DNA of 64,000 nt from Bacillus alkalicellulosilyticus (GTDB taxonomy: Bacteria; Bacillota; Bacilli; Bacillales; Bacillaceae_F). The translations under genes and the position numbers were made by a program. Positions 18,115 through 27,800 of this stretch are shown one piece after another; position 1 is the first letter of the stretch; each line of letters begins with the position of its first letter. The notes below the pieces were generated by a model. That model worked only from the letters and a program-made list of their open reading frames with translations, made no database searches and was not told the DNA's origin. The DNA lies in the NCBI RefSeq assembly GCF_002019795.1, contig NZ_KV917382.1:102324-166323 (forward strand), given 5' to 3'.

Positions 18115-19869
18115 ATGTCTCTCCGAACAGAAAGAAGGAAAAATTTGACGGTATACCTATGGTTATTGTCATTTATGCGTCCCTATAAATGGCAAGTACT
18201 TTTACTAATATGCTGTTTTATTGTGTCGTCTTACATTGAATTGATGATTCCAAAAGTCATGCAAATTTTTATTGATGATGTTGTCCCACAAGAGGACATT
18301 AAACTTTTTTATTCACTTCTTTTGGGGTTGGCCATTTTAATAGTTATAATGATTATTATTAATGGAGTGGCTAATTTATTGAAACGGACAATTCAAGAAA
18401 AGGCTTCGAAAAACCTCCAATTCACCATGTTTAAACATCTCCGATCATTAGGTTTTTCCTATTTTGAAAAACATCCTGTTGGCGAAAGTCTCGCTCTCAT
18501 TAACTCTGAGGTTGAAAACATACAGGAGCTATATCGCAATCACTTTCCTTCTATGATTGGATTATCTATTTTTTCCGTTATCTCTATTGGGTTAATGGTC
18601 AGCACTAGTCTTCATCTAACATTAATTACGGTTCCTTGTTTATTTCTCTACTATTTAATTGGTCCATATTTAGAACGTCGTGCTGCCATATGGGGAAAGC
18701 GGTCTTCTGAAAATCGCGTCAGTTTTAACAACAAGGCGTACGAAAGTATATCAGCAATAGTTGAAATAAGAGCGAATGGTGCTGAAAAAGTTGATTTACA
18801 ACAATTTAATAGTAAAAAGAGATCACTAAACGAGGGACTCCTATCATTATTTTGGTTTGGTTATTGGCGTGGGTCTGTTAGACGATTGTCCTACTATATT
18901 GGAGCAGTGATCATTTTCATTTACGGCTTTTGGTTGATCCAGCACAATTTGTTGTCCGTTGGTGAGATTACCGCATTTATACTTTATTATTTTGTTGCGA
19001 TGCAGCGTTTAACAATCATTATCACTCTAGTGACTGAACAACAAATGATGATGCAACAAGCAAACATTCTTTACGACTTTAGTCGTTTATCCCCTGAAGT
19101 TAAGGATGCGGTAGGAAAGGAAAAACTCTCAATAGAGGGAGAACTGGTCTTTGATTCTGTGCATTTCGGATATAGTAAGCAGGGGCCAAAAATTTTAGAT
19201 GATTTTTCTCTTCATATTACTCCAGGCGAAACAGTAGCTCTTGTTGGCACCAGTGGAATGGGGAAAACGACCATTTTAAAGTTAATCGGTCGATTCTACG
19301 ATGTTCAAAGTGGGAGTATCTTGTTAGATGGTAAAGAGTTAAAGGATATTCCTCTTTCCCATCTAAGAGAGTGTCTTGGCTACGTTTTTCAAGAAACCTA
19401 TCTTTTTGGTGATACCATTTATGAAAATATAAAATTCGGTCGTCCAGAAGCGAACGACGAAGACATCTATAAAGCAGCTAGAGAAGCCTATGCGGATGAA
19501 TTCATTGAGCAGTTACCCGATGGTTACCAAACGCTTCTCGGTGAAAGAGGTATTAACATTTCTGGGGGACAAAAACAACGAATTGCGTTGGCACGAATGT
19601 TTCTCAAAGATCCAAAAATCCTTCTTCTAGATGAAGCGACTTCTTCATTGGACACAATCAGTGAAACACACGTCCAAAAAGCTCTTACCAATCTTGCAGC
19701 TGGTCGAACGACGATCATCATCGCTCACCGAATTTCAACCATTCAGCATGCGGATAAAATTGTAGTTGTTGACCACGGAAGAGTTGTTGAGATGGGTAGT
19801 TACCAAGAACTCTTAGAACAGCGAGGACATTTTTATCAATTAAAAGAGGCTCATTCTATTGTGAGCTAG
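18115..19869 (+). CDS. ABC exporter half-transporter (TMD-NBD), subunit 1
   Basis: A 584-residue type IV ABC exporter half: six predicted membrane helices in residues 25-310, then an ATPase domain with Walker A GTSGMGKT near residue 380, signature ISGGQKQR near 482, Walker B ILLLDEATSS and H-loop IAHR. The next gene is a second half-transporter of the same size, so a heterodimer is likely. Codon use is less AT-rich than in the biosynthetic genes, hinting at a separate origin. It probably exports the product of the cluster and may give self-resistance; substrate is inferred from position only. Confidence 0.92.
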   Translation: MSLRTERRKNLTVYLWLLSFMRPYKWQVLLLICCFIVSSYIELMIPKVMQIFIDDVVPQEDIKLFYSLLLGLAILIVIMIIINGVANLLKRTIQEKASKNLQFTMFKHLRSLGFSYFEKHPVGESLALINSEVENIQELYRNHFPSMIGLSIFSVISIGLMVSTSLHLTLITVPCLFLYYLIGPYLERRAAIWGKRSSENRVSFNNKAYESISAIVEIRANGAEKVDLQQFNSKKRSLNEGLLSLFWFGYWRGSVRRLSYYIGAVIIFIYGFWLIQHNLLSVGEITAFILYYFVAMQRLTIIITLVTEQQMMMQQANILYDFSRLSPEVKDAVGKEKLSIEGELVFDSVHFGYSKQGPKILDDFSLHITPGETVALVGTSGMGKTTILKLIGRFYDVQSGSILLDGKELKDIPLSHLRECLGYVFQETYLFGDTIYENIKFGRPEANDEDIYKAAREAYADEFIEQLPDGYQTLLGERGINISGGQKQRIALARMFLKDPKILLLDEATSSLDTISETHVQKALTNLAAGRTTIIIAHRISTIQHADKIVVVDHGRVVEMGSYQELLEQRGHFYQLKEAHSIVS

Positions 19870-19886
19870 AGAAAAGGGGGGAGTGT

Positions 19887-21626
19887 ATGGAAACAGTTAG
19901 ATGGCTTTTTCACTATATTTCTAAAGAAAAAGGGTTGTTTTTTTTAGGCATTCTGTTTATGACTATAGAAGGAGTCTCAAATATAGGGATCATTGCGGTT
20001 CAGCAACTTTTTATCGATGAAGTCTTCATTGGTGGAAAGGAAGAAAAGTTTTTACCGAATTTAATTTTACTTGTAACGTGTTTGTTAACATTTGCCTTGT
20101 TTTTCACCATTGGGCCTCGTCCGATGCATAAATGCGTCGCGCGGATTGATAATCGTTTATCTGAGGAATTCATGAAATACATGTACAGAATGCCTATTAG
20201 CTCGATTCAGAAGCAGCGGTCAGCGCAATTTGCTCAATATTTTTCTAGGGATATCCCAAATGTTGCCGGTCTCATTGGTGAGGAAATCCCCCGCTTTTTC
20301 TATCAAGCAATTAAAGTGATTGTGCTTGCTGTCATTATTGGATTTGCTAGCCCCGTACTATTGAGTGTTATTATCCTTTTAAGTACATGCTATATAATTG
20401 GCTCCATCTATTTCAAGGATAAAGGAAAGAAGTATTCGAAATCAGTAAACGAAGCTAAGGCTGATCTCGTCGTTGTTCTTGAAGAGGGTGTTTCATCCAC
20501 TCGTGAAGTAATCGCATTTAATCGTACACAATGGGAAGAAGAAAAGTATAACAAGGTATTTGCTAAATACCTAAAAAGCATTATTAACGAAGGAAAACTG
20601 ATAAATCTGCAAATGTTTGTGAGTGAACCGATTCGTTGGGTGACCGTTTTGGTGGTGTTGGCTTATGGCGGCTTTTTGGTCGTCCAGAATGAAATGTCTC
20701 TAGGTAGCTTTGTTGTTGTATTACAGTTAACTACTTTGTTGATGCTAGATTTTCAGGAGATGTTTAATAAAGTCATGCTGGTATACAATCGATTGGCTAA
20801 TGTGGAGCGAATTCGCCAAGTGTTAGATGTGCCCCTTGAAAAGAGTGGAGAGAAGAAGCTTGATGGTTCTATTCAACACTTTTCCTTGGAAAAAGTATCG
20901 TTCCAGTATGAGCAGGGGAATGAGCTTATTCTAAAGGATGTAACTTTTACGATCCCGATTGGTAAAAAGGTTGCGATTGTCGGTCAAAGTGGTAGTGGAA
21001 AGTCGACCATCGCACAGCTACTACTAGCATTTTCTCAACCAACAAATGGGACAATTCAGGTTAATGATAGCATGTTATATGAGCTGTCTGAGACATTTTG
21101 GCGCGAGAAAGTTAGTGTTGTTTTTCAAGAGCCATACCTTTTCCCTAATACAATTCGATTTAACCTACTAATGGGGAACGAATCTATTACAGACGAAAGA
21201 ATGGTAGAGATTTGTAAAAAAGCGCAAATTCATGAGTATATCTCGTCTCTACCGGACCAATACGATACAGTGATTGGAGAAAGAGGAATTACACTTTCTG
21301 GTGGACAGCGACAACGTCTCTCTATTGCGCGAGCATTGTTACGTGACACGGAAGTATTGATACTTGATGAGGCCACCTCAGCACTGGATCATGAGACCGA
21401 GTACTTCGTTCAACGAGAAATTGATGGTCTGAGGCAAGGAAAAACAACAATCATTATTGCTCATCGCCTCTCAACTATTATGAATGCCGATGAGATTATT
21501 GTCCTGGACGGAGGAAAAATTGTTGAAATTGGGACTCACGATGAGTTAATGCTGAAGCATGGCGTCTATGCCAATTTAATTCGGGCCAACGAAGAGAAAC
21601 AAATGAATCAAGTCCTCAGTTCCTGA
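19887..21626 (+). CDS. ABC exporter half-transporter (TMD-NBD), subunit 2
   Basis: A 579-residue partner of the preceding gene, 17 bp downstream behind AAAAGGGGGG. Membrane domain in residues 15-300, Walker A GQSGSGKST near 366, signature LSGGQRQR near 470, Walker B VLILDEATSALD and IAHRLS. Both ATP sites look intact in both subunits, so there is no sign of a degenerate site. The gene closes the biosynthetic region; after it the sequence becomes gene-poor with insertion-sequence remains. Multidrug or peptide export is typical of the family. Confidence 0.92.
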   Translation: METVRWLFHYISKEKGLFFLGILFMTIEGVSNIGIIAVQQLFIDEVFIGGKEEKFLPNLILLVTCLLTFALFFTIGPRPMHKCVARIDNRLSEEFMKYMYRMPISSIQKQRSAQFAQYFSRDIPNVAGLIGEEIPRFFYQAIKVIVLAVIIGFASPVLLSVIILLSTCYIIGSIYFKDKGKKYSKSVNEAKADLVVVLEEGVSSTREVIAFNRTQWEEEKYNKVFAKYLKSIINEGKLINLQMFVSEPIRWVTVLVVLAYGGFLVVQNEMSLGSFVVVLQLTTLLMLDFQEMFNKVMLVYNRLANVERIRQVLDVPLEKSGEKKLDGSIQHFSLEKVSFQYEQGNELILKDVTFTIPIGKKVAIVGQSGSGKSTIAQLLLAFSQPTNGTIQVNDSMLYELSETFWREKVSVVFQEPYLFPNTIRFNLLMGNESITDERMVEICKKAQIHEYISSLPDQYDTVIGERGITLSGGQRQRLSIARALLRDTEVLILDEATSALDHETEYFVQREIDGLRQGKTTIIIAHRLSTIMNADEIIVLDGGKIVEIGTHDELMLKHGVYANLIRANEEKQMNQVLSS

Positions 21627-22184
21627 AACCTTTTAAGTAATCAAGTCGTTTGACTAAGTTGACTAAGAAGTGAAGAAATATAGGTTTTGTAATGGGGTTT
21701 TATACCACGAGATTATAAGAAATGTCTGAAATCAAATTTGAGAATTGAATAGGAATTTAATTATGTGCTCACCAAGTGTGAAACGGTCATAAATACTTTT
21801 TCAAAATTAGATGAACAATCTTACAATTAAGGGGATATTAGGTCAATACAAAAAATTAAAAACCTTAACAAATAGTTAGTGATAAAATTCTACTATATAA
21901 TGTCTCAAAACTGACGTTCTTACCTGTACAGAGATGATGGATATTATATCCTTAACAACTGTAGCAAAGGAAAAGGACGTCGTCTTTTTTTATTATCATT
22001 CGCATTGTATATTTTGTATGTTTGAGAATTTTTTTGTAATTATCAATTTTTATTATGGAAAGGAAACAACAAAATGAGTGTTTCTTGTGTTTTGCAAATA
22101 AAAGTACAAAGTTTTGTAACCATCAAGTAGGAACAGTTTTTGCTCTTTGTTTTTGAACACTTTTAGCTTATTTAGTTTGTGCAC
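21627..22184. other. intergenic stretch without a convincing gene
   Basis: About 560 AT-rich bases after the ABC operon. A short hairpin with a T-run near 21974-21997 (AAAAGGAC...GTCTTTT) may be a weak terminator. An 18-codon frame starts at the ATG near 22074 behind AAAGGAAACA but has no recognisable product and is doubtful. I see no other feature. Confidence 0.4.
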
Positions 22185-22455
22185 TTTTCGCTTGGAATAG
22201 GGAGTCCCTATTTTTTATACGGTGACTAGCCCCATCGAAGTGAATACCTTCAGAGCGATGGAGAAGGCGAGCTAACATCGCCGTTGTAATCCCCTGGTCT
22301 CCCAGTAACTCTCCCAATTCTTCAGGTCCTTTATTGGATGTTAATATTATCGAACTTCGTTCATAAAGATGTTGACCAAGTGAAAGAAGAGATTTGCTTC
22401 GTGTTGGTCCATTGCCATATACATTAAATCATCAAGCACAATAGCAACTTTGTTT
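22185..22455 (-). pseudogene. istB: decayed istB (IS21-family ATPase) fragment
   Basis: Read on the minus strand, about 60 codons match the C-terminal part of IstB, the IS21 helper ATPase: YERSSIILTSNKGPEELGE, then a segment with LLGDQ, ARLLHRSE and FDGASHRIK in the usual order. Before that, in another frame, LDDLMYMAMDQ matches the Walker B region, so at least one frameshift separates the parts. The N-terminal P-loop, IstA and clear ends are absent. This is debris of an IS21 element at the boundary between the biosynthetic cluster and the next island. Confidence 0.75.
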
Positions 22456-22757
22456 ACTTTTTATATACAAAATACTGTTTATGAGAATATCTAGTTAGAT
22501 AAATTTGCTCAAATATCAAAAAGTAACAACAATTTAGTGGGATAAATTGTAAATGAGAATCGAATTAAAAGGGATAGACTATATAAATTGCGACAAAAAA
22601 GATAATTAAAGGGTAGAAAACTTTAGGATTATAAACTACAACAATAATATATTGGACTATTTGCTACTTCTTTCTACAAAAAAGTAGTTTTAACTAATAA
22701 ATAAAGTTATTTCGCGTTAAATACTAATTTAACGAACAATTAACAATTAAAATATGG
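22456..22757. other. AT-rich intergenic stretch
   Basis: About 300 bases of very AT-rich DNA between the istB remnant and the promoter of the DUF3800 gene. No frame, hairpin or repeat stands out. Confidence 0.4.
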
Positions 22758-22763
22758 TATAAT
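22758..22763 (+). promoter_or_regulatory. -10 box of the DUF3800 leader transcript
   Basis: A perfect TATAAT. No good -35 is seen at 16-18 bases upstream. Transcription from it would begin near 22770, exactly at the first hairpin of the structured leader. Confidence 0.5.
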
Positions 22764-22769
22764 AAAAAC

Positions 22770-22963
22770 AGCTAAACTTAGAAAAGCTTAGCTGCCGAAG
22801 ATTTATTATTATTCATAGTTTTGTGTGTCGGATTAATTTTCACCGAACCTAGGTACGGGTACTCTGTCAATCCTACGTTATACTAACCGTATCTTGATAC
22901 GGGGCTACAACGTAATATTACTATATAATATTTATCTAAATACGTCAATAAGGAGGATAAAAT
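22770..22963 (+). ncRNA. structured leader RNA upstream of the DUF3800 gene
   Basis: At least three stems can be drawn. Hairpin 1 at 22770-22793 pairs AGCTAA and CTT with AAG and TTAGCT. A second stem pairs TACGTT (22874-22879) with AACGTA (22909-22914), enclosing a 6-bp hairpin CCGTAT-CTTG-ATACGG (22887-22902). The leader ends at the gene's own ribosome-binding site, AAGGAGG. Conserved RNA structures upstream of DUF3800 genes (the DUF3800 motif series) are described; I cannot say which motif, if any, this is. A cis-regulatory or toxin/antitoxin-like role is possible. Confidence 0.5.
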
Positions 22964-23833
22964 GTGTCTACAGAGTTAATGAATATTTTCTTTGATGAAA
23001 GTGGTCAAGATTCCGATAAACCAACAACAATGGGTGGCTTACTCATCCCCCATTCCGTTTACATTTCACAAGAAATGAATGCCCTTAACGAGCGATTACG
23101 GTCTAAAGAAATAAAATTGCATTGGACAGATTATACGGGTGACGGGGTGCTAAGAGAAAATATTAAAGAGGCCATTACCGCATTTTCAACCATTGCAAAG
23201 TATACACGGATGAATGTCATTAATTACAACCGCTCCTCCCTCGACTTGCGTTATAAACTGTCTGATGATATTGGGAGCAAAAAGCAAATGGGCCGCAAAA
23301 AAAAAGAAACCATGAATTACGCTACATTAATGGTTTATACGAAAATTCCTGAACGTATCTTTTATGGATTGCTTCGTAATTACGGGAAAGACGTATACAT
23401 AAAAACTGATATTTTTATAGAAAAAGAAGGTAAATATGAAAAGTATAATCTAGAAACACGATTAAAAGAAAATTTAAATACTCAATCATTATACCGAGCT
23501 GAGCAATTTTGGGTGAAAGATAGTAAAATGGTCACCAAAGGACAGATGATCGGTATAGAATTGGTTGATTTAATTCTTGGGGTTATTCGATTGATTATAC
23601 GAAGATATCCGGTTCCACCAGGATTAACAGATGACCAATACAGTGAAAGACAAATTAAAGGTAAAGCGAAGAAGCACCAACTAGTCATTGAGTTACTTAA
23701 AATAGATCCATTTCAACAATTCTTAAGAACAATAAAATACTATGAATGGGATAGCAATAAGGAACTTACGGAAATTTCCTTTGGTGATTATATGGACTTA
23801 TTCATGGCTAATAATTTCAGAGAATTTCAGTAG
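22964..23833 (+). CDS. DUF3800 domain protein
   Basis: A 289-residue protein beginning with MNIFFDESGQ, the N-terminal acidic motif of DUF3800, a family with a predicted RNase H-like fold. A later acidic pair lies in GIELVDLILG near residue 195, where the family has its conserved aspartate. The start is GTG at 22964, 7 bases after AAGGAGG; the ATG two bases earlier is in another frame and stops after five codons. DUF3800 genes are common on mobile elements and in defence islands; the biochemical activity is unproven. Transcription passes through a structured leader. Confidence 0.82.
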   Translation: MSTELMNIFFDESGQDSDKPTTMGGLLIPHSVYISQEMNALNERLRSKEIKLHWTDYTGDGVLRENIKEAITAFSTIAKYTRMNVINYNRSSLDLRYKLSDDIGSKKQMGRKKKETMNYATLMVYTKIPERIFYGLLRNYGKDVYIKTDIFIEKEGKYEKYNLETRLKENLNTQSLYRAEQFWVKDSKMVTKGQMIGIELVDLILGVIRLIIRRYPVPPGLTDDQYSERQIKGKAKKHQLVIELLKIDPFQQFLRTIKYYEWDSNKELTEISFGDYMDLFMANNFREFQ

Positions 23834-23907
23834 GTTACTAGTATATTTAGGAAACCAATTTTAAGTAACTCAACCTGTAACAATACTCAAGTAGGAGGAG
23901 AATAAAT

Positions 23908-24180
23908 ATGAGATACATTATTAAGCAATTTTCTTCAAAAGGGAAGCGCTCTCGCGTAGAAAAATTTAGAAATATTCTGTCGTTAGCTTCAACAATTCTG
24001 GAAGGAGAACTTCCTAATACTATTTATGATCTTATCTACTCGTTAGGAAAACCCTATCATCTAAAAGTAATAAATGATTGCATAATGGGAAACAGTATAT
24101 CTCCGGAAACTGCTTTTCGAGAGGAGCATCTATTTTTTAAACACTTCAATGATAAATATAGTTTAATTCAGTTTGAGTAG
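23908..24180 (+). CDS. hypothetical protein, 90 aa
   Basis: A small basic protein beginning MRYIIKQFSS behind GTAGGAGGAGAATAA, a strong ribosome-binding site. It has no membrane segment, signal peptide or motif I recognise; two helical stretches are likely. It lies 74 bp after the DUF3800 gene and 160 bp before the RelA/SpoT gene. The spacing to its neighbours leaves open whether it belongs to the DUF3800 transcript. Confidence 0.55.
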   Translation: MRYIIKQFSSKGKRSRVEKFRNILSLASTILEGELPNTIYDLIYSLGKPYHLKVINDCIMGNSISPETAFREEHLFFKHFNDKYSLIQFE

Positions 24181-24340
24181 TAACTCGCTAAGAGAACATT
24201 TTAGAAACGAATAAAACTTTAAAATTAATGATATTGACAAAAGAAATTTAGTTAATACAATCTGGTTTGGCTGTGACATTAGTTTTTGGCATATACATTT
24301 ACGGTATTACTGTACTAATCTAATTTAAAGTGAGGTTTTA

Positions 24341-25462
24341 ATGATGAAATTAAATAAAGAGAACTTTTTTAAAGACTTTAATGTTGACGAGAAAGAATTC
24401 GATGATGCACAAATGGATTGGGAATCCCTACAAGATATCTTTATTGATTATAGTAATTACAGACTTACGTTATCACCAACTGCTGAAACTATAGCCAATA
24501 TTCTAAGAAAACAGTCTGATGCTCATTCTGTTCGTACTCGTGTTAAAGATGCAAAGCACCTAATAGATAAAATAATAAGAAAAACAATAAGAAAAAAGAA
24601 ATTATATCCAGAATATAGAATTACAATTGATAACTATAAAAAAGAAATCACTGACTTAATAGGAATCCGAGTACTCCATTTATATAAAGACCAAGCAATT
24701 TTTATTGACAAATTCATTAGAGAGAATTGGGATTTAGTGGAGACACCTACAATTAACTATAGAGACGGTGACTTTACAAAAGAAGAATTAAAAGAAAATA
24801 AAGATTTTGATTTTAACGAACACCATGCTGGATACCGTTCTTGGCATTATTTAATTACGACAAATCTAACTAAACAGACTCTAATTAGTGAGATCCAAGT
24901 AAGAACAATCTTTGAGGAAGGATGGAGTGAAATTGACCATCAACTTAGATACCCCAACGACCTAGAAAATGGTCTAATAAAAGAGCAACTATTGGTGTTA
25001 AACAGAATTGCTGGAAGTGCTGATGAATTAGCAAATTCAATTCGTGAAACAAAAATCCAAACAAATAAATTAATTCAACAAAACAAACAAAGTGACGAGC
25101 TTATACAAGAGTTAAACTTAAAACTAGAACAGGTCCTTAAGGATAATGAAATTAAGGAAGCAGATAAAATAGAACTTCAACGAAAAATAAAAGATTTAGA
25201 GAGGTCTAGAACCTCAAGTAACAGTTTACTCGGACAACTTGTAGTTAGGAAGAGTCCTTTGGATATTGTCTATAACGATGATCTCTCTTTAAAAGCTAGC
25301 GCTAGCCCATATAGTATTGTGGCGGATTACGGTTCTTTTTTAACTGAAGATTCACTTAAAGTATCATCATATGATTCAGTTAAATTATCAGCAGATGCAC
25401 TTAAAGTAAAAACTGAACCTATCACACCTTCCACAATTATAGTTAAGAATAACAAGGACTAA
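24341..25462 (+). CDS. RelA/SpoT nucleotidyltransferase-domain protein
   Basis: A 373-residue protein. Residues about 60-210 match the RelA_SpoT synthetase fold: DLIGIRVLHLYKDQ, the acidic EHHAGYRSWHYLI segment (usual YRSxH), and SEIQVRTIFEEGWSEIDH. There is no HD hydrolase domain. A coiled-coil segment of about 60 residues follows (230-290), then a tail rich in Ser and Lys. It may make (p)ppGpp-like alarmones, or pyrophosphorylate another target as toxSAS and CapRel toxins do. No dedicated antitoxin is recognised, though the small protein upstream could be tested as one. RBS GTGAGG. Confidence 0.82.
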   Translation: MMKLNKENFFKDFNVDEKEFDDAQMDWESLQDIFIDYSNYRLTLSPTAETIANILRKQSDAHSVRTRVKDAKHLIDKIIRKTIRKKKLYPEYRITIDNYKKEITDLIGIRVLHLYKDQAIFIDKFIRENWDLVETPTINYRDGDFTKEELKENKDFDFNEHHAGYRSWHYLITTNLTKQTLISEIQVRTIFEEGWSEIDHQLRYPNDLENGLIKEQLLVLNRIAGSADELANSIRETKIQTNKLIQQNKQSDELIQELNLKLEQVLKDNEIKEADKIELQRKIKDLERSRTSSNSLLGQLVVRKSPLDIVYNDDLSLKASASPYSIVADYGSFLTEDSLKVSSYDSVKLSADALKVKTEPITPSTIIVKNNKD

Positions 25463-25504
25463 TATTCGTTAAAATTACATTTAGTGCAAAAAAGGAGGTT
25501 CAAT

Positions 25505-26650
25505 ATGTCTTCTTCTATTGAAAAACAAAAACATGAAAAGAGATTAAGTCATCATATGAAAGAATTCCCTGATTATGTTATGGAATACATACAGGCTCAA
25601 AAAAGAAAATCTCGTTCCCCCTCTACCCTTTTAGGCTATCTACATGATTTTAAAAAATTCTTCGAATACCTGTTACGTGAAGGATTAACGGATGCCGAAA
25701 TGATTAAGGATGTACCCTTTTCCACTTTAGAACATTTAAGAAAAAGTGAGTTGGAATATTACATTGATTATCTTCGTGAAGACGATATTGAAGTACGTAA
25801 AAATGTATTCAAAAAACGTTCAAAGGCAGCAATTAATCGAAATATCTCTGCTCTTACCTCCCTCTTCAATTACTTAACAACTGAGACTGAAAATGAAGAA
25901 GGTGAATGTTATTTTTATAGAAACGTAATGAGTAAAATACCATTAGAAACATCTAAGACAGAAACTTCGAATAGCCGATCAACAAAAATAAGCAAAAAAA
26001 TCTTACATGACCAGTCTATTACAGGTTTGATTGAGTTTGTTCGCAATGAGTATGAAAAACAAGTGGATAAGATACAGAAAGAACGATTCCTTAAGAATAA
26101 AGAAAGAGATATTGCTATCCTATCTTTATTTCTTGGAACTGGTCTGAGAGTTAGCGAATTAGCTAGTCTAACGTTAGATGCAATTGATTATAACGAAGAA
26201 CAAATTGATGTGGTAAGAAAAGGCGAAAAGGAAGATACTATTCAAATTCTTGCTGAAGCATTAATAGATTTAAAAGATTACCTTGAAGTTAGGAACAGCA
26301 AGTATAAGGCTACAGATAGTGATTACTATGTATTCGTTACCAATTATAATGGAACGGTTAAACCTATTTCCGTAAGAGCCATACAGAACTTAGTACAACG
26401 TTATACGAAGGCATATAATAAAGGGCAACGTCATTTAAGTCCACATAAACTGCGCCATTCATTTGCAGGAGAATATTTAAAAAATAGTGGCGGTAACATG
26501 ATATTGTTACGAGATCAGCTGGGTCACAATTCTATTGAAACTACCTCTCTCTACACTAACCTTGACCGTAAAGAACATAAGAAGGTTATGAAGAATATAA
26601 GTGACTCAAGGAAACAGCATAATAATACTAATAAATCGGAAGAACAATAA
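25505..26650 (+). CDS. tyrosine recombinase, XerS-like
   Basis: A 381-residue site-specific recombinase. ATG at 25505 follows AAAGGAGGTTCAAT; a GTG at 25484 overlaps that site and is rejected. The SAM-like N-terminal domain is followed by the catalytic domain: GTGLRVSELA (Arg I near residue 213), HKLRHSFA (HxxR near 315), QLGHNSIETT and the nucleophile in SLYTNLD near 350. It is close to the XerS type by length and by its N-terminal SPSTLLGY segment. It may integrate this element or resolve dimers. No att core was found next to it. Confidence 0.9.
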   Translation: MSSSIEKQKHEKRLSHHMKEFPDYVMEYIQAQKRKSRSPSTLLGYLHDFKKFFEYLLREGLTDAEMIKDVPFSTLEHLRKSELEYYIDYLREDDIEVRKNVFKKRSKAAINRNISALTSLFNYLTTETENEEGECYFYRNVMSKIPLETSKTETSNSRSTKISKKILHDQSITGLIEFVRNEYEKQVDKIQKERFLKNKERDIAILSLFLGTGLRVSELASLTLDAIDYNEEQIDVVRKGEKEDTIQILAEALIDLKDYLEVRNSKYKATDSDYYVFVTNYNGTVKPISVRAIQNLVQRYTKAYNKGQRHLSPHKLRHSFAGEYLKNSGGNMILLRDQLGHNSIETTSLYTNLDRKEHKKVMKNISDSRKQHNNTNKSEEQ

Positions 26651-26690
26651 GAATGAAAAAATTGTAATTTAAATTAAAGACAAAAAGTAA

Positions 26691-26724
26691 TTAACCCCCG
26701 TTCTAAAATTAGGACGGGGGTTAA
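26691..26724. terminator. bidirectional intrinsic terminator
   Basis: An 11-bp stem TTAACCCCCGT/ACGGGGGTTAA with a 12-base loop between the converging recombinase and lipoprotein genes. The T-rich tract follows on the minus strand. Confidence 0.85.
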
Positions 26725-26787
26725 AGTATAATAACTGTGTAAAGTTATATTTTATTTTCTTCTTCAAACACTTTTATCGAGTATATA

Positions 26788-27582
26788 TTAGATGTCTAAT
26801 GCAGCTTCTAATTTGGCAAGCTCTTCACGTGCATTTTCAATATATAATAGGGCTTCCGCTAACTCATCTTTGCCTAACAAGTCACCAGTTGAAAATCCTG
26901 ACATGATAGCAATTTGTTGATCAATAGACATATCAATATACATAAGAGAGTTTTCAAGCATTTCTCGTTGTTCTTCTGTAAATTTGTCTTTGTTTAGCGT
27001 AATGACCAAATTAATTGTACCTAAAGGGTAGTCTTTCAACCGTTTCAATTGCCCAACTGCCTCTTCTGCTGTTTCTTTAAAACTATCCATATCATCATCA
27101 TCTAATCTCCTTTTAAGTGAAGAAAAATAAGTGTTAAAAAGAGAGCTACTTCCATCTTTAATATCACTACGGTCCAAGTAATAATCGAAATACTCTTCTA
27201 ATCCAGCAATGTAAACATATTTTGGTGCATTTAATTCTGATTGAATTTCAACTAGTTGTTGGTTGGAAATATTTTCAATGTGGTTTTCTATTTGTTCTAA
27301 TCCCTCAATAATGTGTTCAGAATTGTTAAATTGAATTCTCGCTTCTGAACCAATTGTCATTGCTAATACATTTAAGGAAGTTTTAAATTCCACAAAATCG
27401 TCAGATAATATATACCCACCATTTTTTAAAGGATGATTAATACTAGAAAACACTTCTAAAATATTTGCTCTTGCTTCTATACTATCTTCAAGGTATATAT
27501 CTACCACTTTTTCCTCATTTTCCTCAACTCCACACCCTGTTAGTGCAAGTAACGAAAATAAAATCATTACAATCGTCTTCAA
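26788..27582 (-). CDS. hypothetical lipoprotein
   Basis: A 264-residue protein. TTG start at 27582 follows AGAGGAGGTTTATAA. The N-terminus is a type II signal peptide with lipobox LTGC, so Cys17 should be lipidated and the protein anchored to the outer face of the membrane. The rest is acidic and helical, with no known domain. It ends before a shared terminator and is likely monocistronic. Similar anonymous lipoproteins are common on Bacillaceae elements. Confidence 0.75.
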   Translation of the reverse strand: MKTIVMILFSLLALTGCGVEENEEKVVDIYLEDSIEARANILEVFSSINHPLKNGGYILSDDFVEFKTSLNVLAMTIGSEARIQFNNSEHIIEGLEQIENHIENISNQQLVEIQSELNAPKYVYIAGLEEYFDYYLDRSDIKDGSSSLFNTYFSSLKRRLDDDDMDSFKETAEEAVGQLKRLKDYPLGTINLVITLNKDKFTEEQREMLENSLMYIDMSIDQQIAIMSGFSTGDLLGKDELAEALLYIENAREELAKLEAALDI

Positions 27583-27738
27583 TTATAAACCTCCTCTCAA
27601 TGATGTATTTATTATATTTGTATATCTTAACTTAGTAGAAATTACTAGGAAAGAGGTATTTTATGGATTATCTTTAGTAGGTTACTTAATAAGATATTTT
27701 ACCGTTCAGTTTTTCATTAATCTGGAGAATAAGCAAAC

Positions 27739-27767
27739 TTGAACAAGAACATACATTCCCTTATAAT
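27739..27767 (+). promoter_or_regulatory. sigma-A-type promoter of yolD
   Basis: TTGAAC (27739-27744), a 17-base spacer and TATAAT (27762-27767), 33 bases before the yolD start. Confidence 0.75.
27746..27759 (+). promoter_or_regulatory. LexA (DinR)-like box
   Basis: AGAACATACATTCC lies inside the promoter spacer and differs little from the Bacillus LexA site CGAAC-N4-GTTCG. A repressor bound here would block the promoter, fitting SOS control of yolD. Confidence 0.55.
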
Positions 27768-27800
27768 AACCTTATACTATTGTCTAAGGAGTTTTGCTAT

